DNA from: Aquincola tertiaricarbonis
GTDB lineage: Bacteria > Pseudomonadota > Gammaproteobacteria > Burkholderiales > Burkholderiaceae_C
NCBI RefSeq assembly: GCF_000969605.1
Contig: NZ_JZUE01000038.1
Location: 1 to 39,959, forward strand
DNA length: 39,959 bases
Reading direction: 5' to 3'
This document shows, in pieces, positions 1 through 8,193 of this stretch (position 1 is its first letter; each line of letters opens with the position of its first letter). Made by a program: the position numbers and the translations under genes. The notes under the pieces were generated by a model that made no database searches, had not been told where the DNA came from, and saw nothing but the letters and a program-made list of their open reading frames with translations.

Positions 1-38
1 CCATCCTGATGGCCGGCCGCCACCAGGAAGCCGCCTGA
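1..38 (+). CDS. flhD: FlhD C-terminus (partial, 5' end outside window)
   Basis: The window opens inside a reading frame that ends at a TGA at 36-38, leaving only about eleven codons (ending GRHQEAA). It lies 23 bp upstream of flhC on the same strand. In beta- and gammaproteobacteria flhD directly precedes flhC, and the two proteins form the FlhD4C2 activator of class II flagellar genes. Identity is inferred from that gene order, because too little protein is visible for a motif. SinR-like or other genes are not excluded. Confidence 0.7.
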   Translation, partial: ILMAGRHQEAA

Positions 39-61
39 ACCTCCACCGCCGTACCCGCACC

Positions 62-613
62 ATGGCACGCAACAAGAGCATCCTGGACGAAGCGAAGCAG
101 GTCGATCGCGCCGTCCAGCTGATCCACCTGGGCGCCCGGCTGCAGGTACTGGAATCGGAGACCGACCTCAGCTATGAGCGGCTGCTGCGCCTGTACAAGG
201 AAGTGGCGGGCAAGAGCCCCAGCAAGGGCCAGCTGCCGTTTTCCACCGACTGGTTCATGACCTGGCAGCCCAACATCCATGCCAGCCTGTTCATGAACAT
301 CCATGAATACCTGAACAAGGTGGCGGCCCTGGACGACATCGACATCGTCATCAAGGCCTACAGGCTGTACCTCGAGCAGACCGCGGCCGAGCACCTCGAC
401 CCGCTGCTGTCCATCACCCGCGCCTGGCGCCTGGTGAAGTTCATCGACAACGGCATGCTCACCACCACCCGCTGCAACAGCTGCGGCGGCCAGTTCGTCA
501 CCCATCCGCACGAGATCGCGCGCCACTACACCTGCGGCCTGTGCCACCCGCCGGCGCGTGCCGGCAAGGGCAAGGCCGGCGGCTCGCTCACCGTGCCGGC
601 GGCGCTGCACTGA
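62..613 (+). CDS. flhC: FlhC, flagellar master regulator subunit
   Basis: This 183-residue protein has the usual FlhC length. It starts with the typical basic MARNKSI segment and carries the zinc-binding cysteines near the C-terminus: CNSC at about residues 139-142 and CGLC at about 158-161. With FlhD it forms the FlhD4C2 complex that recruits sigma-70 RNA polymerase to class II flagellar promoters. In Burkholderiales flhDC is usually followed by motA/motB and chemotaxis genes. Here a strong terminator and an unrelated sensor kinase follow, so flhDC seems to be a self-contained unit. The tail after the zinc motif is Gly/Ala/Lys-rich and variable in the family. Confidence 0.96.
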   Translation: MARNKSILDEAKQVDRAVQLIHLGARLQVLESETDLSYERLLRLYKEVAGKSPSKGQLPFSTDWFMTWQPNIHASLFMNIHEYLNKVAALDDIDIVIKAYRLYLEQTAAEHLDPLLSITRAWRLVKFIDNGMLTTTRCNSCGGQFVTHPHEIARHYTCGLCHPPARAGKGKAGGSLTVPAALH

Positions 614-674
614 CACCGCGCGCCTCATCTCCTGGTTTCACCGTCTCCTCCTGGCACATGTCCCATGTGCTTCC

Positions 675-702
675 AGCGGGCCCCCGGGCCCGCTCTTTTT
701 TT
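675..702 (+). terminator. Rho-independent terminator after flhC
   Basis: A 9-bp perfect stem, AGCGGGCCC (675-683) with GGGCCCGCT (686-694), has a 2-nt loop and is followed by a seven-T run at 696-702. It should end the flhDC transcript and separate it from the kinase gene at 784. A second hairpin, GCACATG/CATGTGC at 654-670, lies immediately upstream. Confidence 0.9.
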
Positions 703-783
703 GGCGGCTTTGCGCAACCTCAGGCGGGGCGGGCGCCGTCGCTGTTACCTTTGCAAGCTTGTCGTGTCGTCCGTGAGCCTGGC

Positions 784-2958
784 GTGAGCATTCGTACCCG
801 TCTCCTGCTGCTGGTGCTGGCCGTGTGGCTGCCCGCCGTGGCCGGCTTCGGCCTTCTGGCCCGTGCCACCTACCTGCGCGAGGCGGATGCGGCGATCGAA
901 CGCATTCAGCAGCTCGGCCGCAGCCTCAACGGCCTGGTGGAACGCGAGCTGGACAAGCGGGTGGTGCTGGCCGGCGCGCTCGGCGCTTCCAGCGCGCTGC
1001 TGCAGGACGACCTCGCCCGCTTCCACCAGGAAGCCAGCGTGGCCACCAGCGCCAGCGGCGCCTGGGCCTTCGTGGTGGAGCGCGAGCGGCAGCTGGCCAA
1101 CACGCGCCATCCCTTCGGCACCTCCGCCGTGCCGCGGCTGCCCGACGCGCCATGGAGCGAGGGCGAGCCGCAGGTGGTCTTCACCCCCAGCGGGCCGCGG
1201 CTTCAGCAGCCGGTGGTGGCGGTGTTCGTGGCGCCGCGCGGGCCGCAACCGCCGCGGCTGAACGTGGGCGTGGCCTTCGAGCCCGCGGTGGTGCAGGCCG
1301 TGGTGGACCAGCAGCGCTGGCCCGAAGGCGGCGTGGCCACGGTGATGGACCAGCAGCAGCGCGTGATCGCCCGCAACCGCGACCCGCTGCGCTGGCTGGG
1401 CAGCAGCGCCACCGGCGACGTGCTCGCACGGGCCAAGGCCGGCCGCGAAAGCCTGGCCGAGACGGTCACGCTGGACGGCGTGCCTTCGCTCACCTACCTC
1501 ACCGCGCCCAACCGCTACGGCTGGTCTGTGGTCATCGGGCTGCCGCTGCGCACGCTGAACGAGGCGGCCCGCCGCGTCACCCTGCAGGCGGTGGCCGCCT
1601 CGGGCGTGCTGCTGCTGCTGGGCCTGGGGCTGGCGGTGGTGGCGGCCAACCGCATCGGCGCGCCGCTGCTGGCACTGCGCGACAGCGCCGCCCGCCTGGG
1701 TGCCGAGGAGGTGCCGCCCGAGCTGCACACCGGCGTGTCGGAGGTGAACCAGGTGGGCCGCGCACTGCATGTGGCCGGCCAGCGGCTGCAGCAGTCGGCG
1801 CAGGAGATGGCGCAGCGCGTGGCCCAGGCGGTGGCCCAGGCCGAACAGGCCCAGGCCAAGCTGCTGGAAGGCCAGAAGCACGAGGCCATCGGCCGCCTGA
1901 CCGGCGGCCTGGCGCACGACTTCAACAACCTGCTGCAGACCATCATGACCGGGCTGCAGCTGGTCAACCGCAGTGCGCCGGAAGGCCCGCAGCGGCGGGT
2001 GGTGCAGGCCGCGCTGCGCGCCAGCGGCAAGGCCGCCGACCTGGTGCGGCAGATGCAGACCTTCGGCCGCTCGGTGCCGCTGCAGCCGCAGCCGGTGAGC
2101 CTGGCCGACCAGCTGCTCAAGAGCCGCGAGCTGGCCAGCAAGGCGCTGGGCGACCGGGTGCAACTGGTGGCCGCGGTGGCGCCGGACATGCCCACGCTGT
2201 TCGTCGATCCGTCGCAGCTGGAGCTGGCACTGCTCAACCTGGTGTTCAATGCGCGCGATGCGATGCCCGACGGCGGCACGGTGCAGGTGATCGGCCGCCC
2301 GGCGCATGCGGACGAGACACTGAAGCTGCCGCCCGGCCGCTATGCCTGCCTGGAGGTGGTGGACAACGGCAGCGGCATGGACGCCCGCACGCTGGAACAG
2401 GCCGCCGAGCCCTACTTCACCACCAAGCCGGTGGGCGCCGGCAGCGGGCTCGGCCTGGCGCAGGTGCATGCCTTCGCGCGCCGCTCCGGCGGCGACATCC
2501 GGCTGCAGAGCACCCCGGGGAGCGGCAGCACCGTCACGCTGATCCTGCCCACGTCCGAGCTGTCTCCGGCGCCGCAGCAGCCGGATGCCCCGCCGCCCGC
2601 GCCGCTGCCGATGCTGCGCATCCTGATGGCCGAGGACGACATGCTGGTGTCGTCGGTGGTGGTGCCGGCGCTGGAACATGCCGGCCACCAGGTGAAGCTG
2701 TGCGGCAGCGCCGACGAGGCGCGCGCCCGGCTGCTCACCGGCGAAGCCTTCGACCTGCTGTTCACCGACGTGGTGATGCCGGGCATGCTCACCGGCATCG
2801 ACCTGGCGGACTGGTGCCGCACGCACCGGCCCGGCCTGCCGGTGGTGCTGGCCACGGGCTACTCGGCCCAGCCGATCGAGACCGACGCGCGGGTGCTGCG
2901 CAAGCCGTATGCGGTCGATGCGATGCTGGATGCCATCGCCCGCGCGGTGCGGCCATGA
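784..2958 (+). CDS. Membrane-bound hybrid sensor histidine kinase with C-terminal receiver
   Basis: From the GTG at 784 (VSIRTRLLLL) the protein has 724 residues. The frame is open further upstream, but that stretch crosses the flhC terminator and lacks protein character. TM1 is at about residues 6-28 and TM2 at about 265-288, enclosing a roughly 235-residue periplasmic sensor region of Cache-like layout. A HAMP-like linker and coiled coil follow. The phospho-acceptor His378 lies in a GGLAHDFNN motif. The ATPase domain shows NLVFNARDAMPDGG, DNGSGM and GSGLGLAQV, and a receiver domain (about 612-724) has acidic EDD, phospho-acceptor Asp662 (FTDVVMPG) and a late KPY lysine. The ligand is unknown. 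No separate response regulator gene is adjacent, so the phosphate may move to the internal receiver or to a partner elsewhere. Confidence 0.9.
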   Translation: MSIRTRLLLLVLAVWLPAVAGFGLLARATYLREADAAIERIQQLGRSLNGLVERELDKRVVLAGALGASSALLQDDLARFHQEASVATSASGAWAFVVERERQLANTRHPFGTSAVPRLPDAPWSEGEPQVVFTPSGPRLQQPVVAVFVAPRGPQPPRLNVGVAFEPAVVQAVVDQQRWPEGGVATVMDQQQRVIARNRDPLRWLGSSATGDVLARAKAGRESLAETVTLDGVPSLTYLTAPNRYGWSVVIGLPLRTLNEAARRVTLQAVAASGVLLLLGLGLAVVAANRIGAPLLALRDSAARLGAEEVPPELHTGVSEVNQVGRALHVAGQRLQQSAQEMAQRVAQAVAQAEQAQAKLLEGQKHEAIGRLTGGLAHDFNNLLQTIMTGLQLVNRSAPEGPQRRVVQAALRASGKAADLVRQMQTFGRSVPLQPQPVSLADQLLKSRELASKALGDRVQLVAAVAPDMPTLFVDPSQLELALLNLVFNARDAMPDGGTVQVIGRPAHADETLKLPPGRYACLEVVDNGSGMDARTLEQAAEPYFTTKPVGAGSGLGLAQVHAFARRSGGDIRLQSTPGSGSTVTLILPTSELSPAPQQPDAPPPAPLPMLRILMAEDDMLVSSVVVPALEHAGHQVKLCGSADEARARLLTGEAFDLLFTDVVMPGMLTGIDLADWCRTHRPGLPVVLATGYSAQPIETDARVLRKPYAVDAMLDAIARAVRP

Positions 2959-2980
2959 AAAAAGGGCCCCGCGGGGCCCT
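2958..2980 (-). terminator. Rho-independent terminator of the PEP-CTERM gene
   Basis: Read on the minus strand, a GGGCCCC/GGGGCCC hairpin (2964-2979) is followed by six T residues (2958-2963). It lies about 25 bp past the PEP-CTERM stop codon and abuts the TGA of the convergent sensor kinase, so the two transcription units meet here. Confidence 0.85.
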
Positions 2981-3004
2981 CTGTCCGTTCAGTGCGGCTG
3001 CAGC

Positions 3005-3487
3005 TCAGTTCGAGCGGCGGCGCCAGGCCACGAAGCCCACGGCGCCCAGGCCGGCCAGCATCAGCGCGTAGGTTTCGGGTTCCGGCACCGGGGCCATCAC
3101 CAGCTCGCCGCTGAACACGCCGGCGCCCGTGCCGTACTTCACACCCGACACCGACAGCGTCAGGGGAATGGTCGACGACAGCTCGATGTCGGCGAAGCGG
3201 ACCTTGCCCTTGCTGTCGGCCGTCAGGTCCCACGCGCTGCCGTTCAGCGTCACGCCGGTGAACGAGAAGTTCGTGGCGCTCAGCGAGCCCAGGATGTTGT
3301 ACATGCCGGGCATGGCGCCTTCGGTGGCGTCCAGCGTGAAGGTGAAGGTGCCGTTGGCGTCGATTTCCGAGGCGCCGAACTTGTAGGTCGACGAAGCGGT
3401 GTTGAAGCTTTCGCCCTGGGTGACGGCAAAGGCTTGGGCGCCCGAGACGGCGAGCACGGCGGCGGCGACGAGGTGGTTCAGTTTCAT
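3005..3487 (-). CDS. PEP-CTERM sorting domain protein (exosortase substrate)
   Basis: Starting at the ATG at 3487 (MKLNHLVAAAVLAV), the 160-residue protein has an N-terminal signal peptide to about residue 21. A roughly 110-residue Ser/Thr/Gly-rich beta-type body includes a FTFTLDATEG segment. A C-terminal sorting signal follows: PVPEPET (PEP at 135-137), a hydrophobic helix (about 141-154) and a WRRRSN basic tail. This tripartite tail is the PEP-CTERM signal recognised by exosortase (EpsH/XrtA-type) in exopolysaccharide-producing Gram-negative bacteria. The body resembles FxDxF-type PEP-CTERM proteins and is probably delivered to the surface or matrix. An AGGGAAG Shine-Dalgarno lies upstream of the chosen ATG. 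The longer frame to 3640 lacks a signal peptide at its start and is rejected. No exosortase gene is in the window. Confidence 0.9.
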   Translation of the reverse strand: MKLNHLVAAAVLAVSGAQAFAVTQGESFNTASSTYKFGASEIDANGTFTFTLDATEGAMPGMYNILGSLSATNFSFTGVTLNGSAWDLTADSKGKVRFADIELSSTIPLTLSVSGVKYGTGAGVFSGELVMAPVPEPETYALMLAGLGAVGFVAWRRRSN

Positions 3488-3509
3488 TGTTGGACTTCCC
3501 TGTTGAAAG

Positions 3510-3532
3510 CGCCCCCAGGACGGCAGGGGGCG
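3510..3532 (-). promoter_or_regulatory. Leader hairpin in front of the PEP-CTERM gene
   Basis: A 7-bp inverted repeat (CGCCCCC at 3510-3516 with GGGGGCG at 3526-3532, 9-nt loop) lies in the presumed 5' leader, 22 bp before the start codon and just upstream of the ribosome binding site. On the minus strand it is followed by CTTTC only, so it is not a classical terminator. It could stabilise the message or influence translation. The function is inferred. Confidence 0.45.
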
Positions 3533-3670
3533 ACGCAGCGAAGTCTCCGTGACCGCCTTGTGCGGCTCATCCCCCTGTTCCGATGGATTACATGCGGCGT
3601 TGTAAGCGCTTTCCCACACAAGTGTCGGAGCTGAAACCAAAGGTCAGAGAGTTTGTAACGCAGCGGTACC

Positions 3671-6337
3671 TCAAGCCTGCCACGGCGGCATGCCGTCGTC
3701 CTGCAGCGCATAGCGCTCGATGGCCTGCATGCACAGGCCGCGGTCCAGCGCGCCCCGGTCCGCCAGCGCCGTGAGCGCAGCCAGCACGATGTGGTGGCGG
3801 TCCACCTCGAAGAACCGGCGCAGTGCGGCCCGGGTGTCGCTGCGGCCGAAGCCATCGGTGCCCAGCACCGTCATTGGCGCTTGCAGGTACGGCGCGATGA
3901 GCTGCGGCCAGGCGCGGATGTAGTCGCTGGTGGCCACGATGGGCACGTGGCCGGGCAGGCAGGTCGACAGATGGCTGGCGGGCGCGGGCTGGCCGGGGTG
4001 CAGGCGGTGCTGGCGCTGCGCCGCCTTGGCCTCGCGTTCCAGCTCGCTGTAGCTGGTGACGCACCACAGCTCGGCCGCCACCTGCCAGTCGTCCTGCAGC
4101 AACCGGGCGGCGGCTTCCACCTCGGCCATCAAGGTGCCGGAGCCCAGCAGCCGCACCGCCGGTGCATCGGCCGGCGCCGCCTGGCGGCGGTACAGGCCGC
4201 GGATGACGTCGGCATGCCGCTCCGGCGCCAGCGAGGGCTGCGGCTGGTTCTCGTTCATCAGCGTGACGTAGTAGAAGCAGTCCTCGCCCTGCTGCAGCAT
4301 GCGGCGCATGCCGTCGTCCAGGATCACCGCGAATTCGGCGGCGCTGGCCGGGTCGTACACCTTGCAGTTGGGGACGGCCGCGGCCATCGGCAGGCTGTGG
4401 CCGTCCTGGTGCTGCAGGCCTTCGCCGCCCAGCGTGGTGCGCCCGGCGGTGGCCCCCAGCAGGAAGCCGCGGGCGCGCTGGTCGGCGGCGGCCCAGATCA
4501 GGTCGCCGATGCGCTGGAAGCCGAACATCGAGTAGTAGATGTAGAACGGCAGCATCGGCAGCCCGTGCACCGAATGGCTGGTGGCCGCCGACACCCAGGA
4601 GCTGATGGCGCCGGCCTCGCTGATGCCCTCCTCCAGGATCTGGCCATCCTGCGCCTCGCGGTAGCTGAGCACCGAGCCGATGTCCTCCGGCTCGTAGTGC
4701 TGGCCGGTGCTGGCATAGATGCCGATGGTCTTGAACAGGTTGGCCATGCCGAAGGTGCGGGCCTCGTCGGCCACGATGGGCACGATGCGCGGGCCCAGCA
4801 CCGGGTCCTTCAGCAGGTTGGCCAGCATGCGCACGAAGGCCATGGTCGTGCTCATCTCCTTGCCGGCGGCGTTGAGCGCAAAGTCGGCATAACGCGCCGG
4901 CTCGGGCAGCGCCAGCGGCAGGTGCGGGCTGCGGCGCGCCGGCACCGGCCCGCCCAGGGCCTGGCGGCGTGCATGCAGGTAGCGCATTTCCGGGCTGTCG
5001 TCGGCGGGCTTGATGAACTGCAGGCCGGCGGCCTCGTCGTCGGTCAGCGGCAGGGCGAAGCGGTTTCGGAAGGCCACCAGGTCGGCGCGGTCCAGCTTCT
5101 TCTGCTGGTGTGTGGTCATGCGGCCCTGGCCGGCCTCGCCCATGCCGTAGCCCTTCTTAGTCTGCGCCAGGATCACCGTGGGCCGGCCGCTGGTGTGCAG
5201 CGCCGCGTGGTAGGCGGCATGGATCTTCACCAGGTCGTGGCCGCCACGCTTCAGGCGGTCGATCTGCTCGTCGGTCAGGCCCTGGGCCAGCGCGCGCAAG
5301 GCTTCGTTCTGGTTGAAGAAGTGCTCGCGGTTGTAGCGGCCGTCCTTCGCGGCGAAGGTCTGGAACTGGCCGTCCACCGTGTGCGAGAACGCTTCGGCGA
5401 TGGCGCCGCCGGCGTCGCGCGCGAAGAGGCCGTCCCAGTCCGAGCCCCACACCAGCTTGATGACGCGCCAGCCGGCACCGGCGAACAGCGCCTCCAGTTC
5501 GTCGACGATGCGGCCGTTGCCGCGCACCGGGCCGTCCAGCCGCTGCAGGTTGCAGTTGACCACCCACACCAGGTTGTCCAGCTGCTCACGCGCGGCCAGG
5601 GTCAGCGCGCTCATGCTCTCGGGCTCGTCCATCTCGCCGTCGCCGAACACGCCCCACACGGTGCGGCCGGCCGTGGCCTGCAGGCCGCGGTGCTGCAGGT
5701 AGCGCATGAATCGCGCGTGGTAGATCGACGAGATGGGGCCGATGCCCATCGAGCCGGTCGGGAACTGCCAGAAGTCCGGCATCAACCACGGATGCGGATA
5801 GCTGCACAGGCCCTGCACCCCGCGCTGGCGGGCGGTGATCTCCTGCCGGTAATGGGCCAGGTCGTCGGCGCCCAGCCGGCCTTCGAGGAAGGCGCGGGCA
5901 TACACGCCGGGAGCCGAATGCGCCTGGTAGAACACCAGGTCGTCGGCACGGAAGAAGTGGTTGAAGCCCACCTCGAACAGGTCGGCCGCGCTGGCATAGC
6001 TGGCGATGTGGCCGCCCAGCTCGCCATAGGCCTGGTTCGCGCGCATCACCATGGCCAGGGCATTCCAGCGCATCAGCGAGGCCAGGCGCTCCTCGATGGC
6101 CAGGTCGCCGGGGAACGGCGGCTGGGCCTCGGGCGGAATGCTGTTGACGTAGGGTGTGCCGCGCTGCGGCTGCCAGCCGATGGCCGGCTGGCGCGCGGTG
6201 GCCGACAGCATGTCCATGATCTGCCGCACCCGCTCGGGCCCGGCCTGCGCCAGCACCGCGGCCAGCGCGTCGCGCCATTCGGCGCTTTCCTGGGGATCGG
6301 CGTCCTGCGCCGGGTGGAACACCATCGGACCGTTCAC
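3671..6337 (-). CDS. aceE: Pyruvate dehydrogenase E1 component, homodimeric (AceE-type)
   Basis: This 888-residue protein has the full length and layout of homodimeric, thiamine-diphosphate-dependent E1. It shows the N-terminal RWNALAMVMRAN segment, the ThDP-binding motif beginning GDGEMDEPES and ending NCN about 30 residues later, and the ADEARTFGM block that holds the catalytic Glu in E. coli AceE. It decarboxylates a 2-oxoacid (normally pyruvate) and passes acetyl to a lipoyl E2. The start is a GTG (6335-6337) preceded by AGGG at suitable spacing; an ATG four codons on is an alternative. No aceF or lpd is adjacent, unlike the usual aceEF operon, so this may be a second paralogue or serve another 2-oxoacid. 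The next minus-strand gene downstream is the unrelated PEP-CTERM gene. Confidence 0.92.
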   Translation of the reverse strand: MNGPMVFHPAQDADPQESAEWRDALAAVLAQAGPERVRQIMDMLSATARQPAIGWQPQRGTPYVNSIPPEAQPPFPGDLAIEERLASLMRWNALAMVMRANQAYGELGGHIASYASAADLFEVGFNHFFRADDLVFYQAHSAPGVYARAFLEGRLGADDLAHYRQEITARQRGVQGLCSYPHPWLMPDFWQFPTGSMGIGPISSIYHARFMRYLQHRGLQATAGRTVWGVFGDGEMDEPESMSALTLAAREQLDNLVWVVNCNLQRLDGPVRGNGRIVDELEALFAGAGWRVIKLVWGSDWDGLFARDAGGAIAEAFSHTVDGQFQTFAAKDGRYNREHFFNQNEALRALAQGLTDEQIDRLKRGGHDLVKIHAAYHAALHTSGRPTVILAQTKKGYGMGEAGQGRMTTHQQKKLDRADLVAFRNRFALPLTDDEAAGLQFIKPADDSPEMRYLHARRQALGGPVPARRSPHLPLALPEPARYADFALNAAGKEMSTTMAFVRMLANLLKDPVLGPRIVPIVADEARTFGMANLFKTIGIYASTGQHYEPEDIGSVLSYREAQDGQILEEGISEAGAISSWVSAATSHSVHGLPMLPFYIYYSMFGFQRIGDLIWAAADQRARGFLLGATAGRTTLGGEGLQHQDGHSLPMAAAVPNCKVYDPASAAEFAVILDDGMRRMLQQGEDCFYYVTLMNENQPQPSLAPERHADVIRGLYRRQAAPADAPAVRLLGSGTLMAEVEAAARLLQDDWQVAAELWCVTSYSELEREAKAAQRQHRLHPGQPAPASHLSTCLPGHVPIVATSDYIRAWPQLIAPYLQAPMTVLGTDGFGRSDTRAALRRFFEVDRHHIVLAALTALADRGALDRGLCMQAIERYALQDDGMPPWQA

Positions 6338-6401
6338 TGCATGACCCTGCTATGGCTGAGGATGCAGCCACTGTAGCGGCCCGGCGGCCGCCGGCCCGGG
6401 C

Positions 6402-7664
6402 TCAGCCGCCGCGGGCGGCGGCCTCGCGCAGCTTGTCCTTCTTGCTCTTGCGCCGGCCCTTGACGCCGCCGTGGGGGTCGGCCGCCGGCGCCGCGGGCGG
6501 CTCAGCGACCGGGCCGGGCTCGAAGCCCGGCACCACCTCGCGCGGCAGCCGCATCTGCTGGCGCTTCTCGATCAGCCGGAAATGGGCCTCCGCCTCCGGC
6601 GTCACGAAGCTGATGGCCGTGCCGGCCAGGCCGGCTCGGCCGGTGCGGCCGATGCGGTGGGTGTAGTCCGTCACCGAACGCGGCAGGTCGAAGTTGACCA
6701 CCAGCGGCAGGCGTGGCACGTGGATGCCGCGGGCCACCACGTCGGTGGCCACCAGCACCCGCAGCGCGCCGGACTTGAAGGCCGCCAGTGCCTGCGTGCG
6801 CGCGCCCTGGCTCAGCTCGCCATGCAGCGCGCCGGCGTCGATGCCGGCGCGGCGCAGCTTGTCGGCCACCAGCTCGGTGGCGTAGCGGCTGGCCGCGAAC
6901 ACCAGCACCTGGCGGCTGCTGCCGTCGGCCGTGCCCTGCTCGATGAGCGTGCGCAGCAGCTGGGTGCGCCGTGGTGCATCCACCACGATGGCGCGCTGCA
7001 CGATGGCCGGCTGCACCGCCTCGGGTGCATCGGCCACCTGCAGCCGCACCGGCTGGCGCAGCAGCGCCTCGGCCAGCGCCTGCACCGGCGGCGCGAAGGT
7101 GGCCGAGAAGAACAGGTTCTGCCGCCGCGACGGCAGCAGCGCCAGCAGCCGCTGCAGCTCTTCAGCAAAGCCGAGGTCGAACAGCCGGTCGGCTTCGTCC
7201 AGCACCAGCACCTGCAGGCCCGACAGGCGCAGCGCGTTGTGCTGCACCAGGTCCAGCAGGCGGCCGGGCGTGGCCACCACGAAGTCGGCCTCGCCGCGCA
7301 GCGCCATCATCTGCGGATTGATCGACACGCCGCCATAGGCGGCCACCGTCTTCACCCGCACCGCCAGGCCGTGCGACAGGTCGTGCAGCGTCTCGGCCAC
7401 CTGCATCGCCAGCTCGCGGGTGGGCACCACCACCAGGCCGCGCAGGCGGCGCGGGCCGTCGCGGTGGGTGGCCAGCAGCTGCTGCAGCAGCGGCAGCACG
7501 AAGGCCGCCGTCTTGCCCGAGCCGGTGCGGGCCTGGGCCAGCACATCCTCGCCGCGCAGCACGGCCGGAATCGCGCGCAGCTGGATCTCGGTGGGGTGGT
7601 CGTAGCCGCGCAATGCGGCGGCTTCTTGCAGGGCGGGGCACAGGCCCAGGGAGGCGAAGGACAT
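6402..7664 (-). CDS. rhlE: DEAD-box ATP-dependent RNA helicase, RhlE type
   Basis: The start at the ATG at 7664 (MSFASLGL) gives 420 residues. All family motifs are visible: Q motif (FASLGL...PTEIQ), motif I ARTGSGKT (45-52), PTREL, TPGR, DEAD (156-159), SAT (187-189) and the C-terminal motif VI HRIGRTGRAG, followed by a short basic tail rich in Lys/Arg. Such helicases unwind short RNA duplexes in ribosome assembly and RNA decay. The frame stays open 46 codons further upstream, but that stretch is Arg/Pro-rich, overlaps the promoter space of the divergent gene at 7747, and does not look like protein. No strong ribosome binding site is seen. Confidence 0.93.
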   Translation of the reverse strand: MSFASLGLCPALQEAAALRGYDHPTEIQLRAIPAVLRGEDVLAQARTGSGKTAAFVLPLLQQLLATHRDGPRRLRGLVVVPTRELAMQVAETLHDLSHGLAVRVKTVAAYGGVSINPQMMALRGEADFVVATPGRLLDLVQHNALRLSGLQVLVLDEADRLFDLGFAEELQRLLALLPSRRQNLFFSATFAPPVQALAEALLRQPVRLQVADAPEAVQPAIVQRAIVVDAPRRTQLLRTLIEQGTADGSSRQVLVFAASRYATELVADKLRRAGIDAGALHGELSQGARTQALAAFKSGALRVLVATDVVARGIHVPRLPLVVNFDLPRSVTDYTHRIGRTGRAGLAGTAISFVTPEAEAHFRLIEKRQQMRLPREVVPGFEPGPVAEPPAAPAADPHGGVKGRRKSKKDKLREAAARGG

Positions 7665-7746
7665 GGTGCATTGTCGGCGCACGGGCACCCGGCTTGCCGA
7701 TGGCCGTGGCCGCCGCCTGGCGGGCGGCGCTGGAAGGAGCGGCGGA

Positions 7747-8064
7747 ATGGAACTGCGCGTGAACATCGAAGGCGCGACCGAGGAGGAGCAGCAACGTGGC
7801 ATCCGGGCCGCGCTGGCCTACCTCGCCGCCCACGGCCTGAGTGCCGACCAGGCCCTGGCCGCGGTGCACAAGCGCGACCGCTGGAGCGGCTGCAGCTTCC
7901 GCCATGACGAGCCCACCGATGCCGAGATGGCTGCGGCCGACGCCTGGGACGAGGCCGACCGTGTGGCCGCGCGGGCCTGCTGCGCCGACTGGCCGGCCGC
8001 GCCGCTGTGCGCCGACCTGCAGCTGGTGGCAGCCGGCGCCGCCGCGCTGCCCCTGCACCACTGA
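7747..8064 (+). CDS. Conserved-looking small protein of unknown function
   Basis: A 105-residue acidic, alanine-rich protein starts at the ATG at 7747, with a good GAAGGAG ribosome binding site about 7 bp upstream. It is divergent from the helicase gene. Composition is helical (EEEQQRGIRAALAYLAAHG, then ADQALAAVHKRD), with three cysteines in the second half (CSF, CC) and no signal peptide or membrane segment. I do not recognise a family. Codon usage matches its neighbours and the ribosome binding site favours a real gene. It stands alone, with 129 bp before the next gene. Confidence 0.65.
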   Translation: MELRVNIEGATEEEQQRGIRAALAYLAAHGLSADQALAAVHKRDRWSGCSFRHDEPTDAEMAAADAWDEADRVAARACCADWPAAPLCADLQLVAAGAAALPLHH

Positions 8065-8193
8065 CCGGCCACGGCCTGCCGCCTGACGCCGCGTAGGCGC
8101 CTTCGTACATCGCTGCCCGCCCTCTTCCGGCTGCGGTCCCCCGGTGCGGTGACCATCATGGAGGGGTCATTGGACTTGAACAAGGAGATAGGC

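Noticed and set aside
745-2826. Long minus-strand open frame opposite the sensor kinase
   Set aside because: It mirrors a clear kinase gene; the translation is His/Gln/Arg/Ala-rich without domains, typical of antisense frames in GC-rich DNA.
3791-6376. 861-codon plus-strand open frame opposite aceE
   Set aside because: Antisense artefact; aceE on the other strand has all E1 motifs.
6471-7907. Long plus-strand frame opposite the helicase
   Set aside because: No protein-like composition; the DEAD-box motifs are all on the minus strand.
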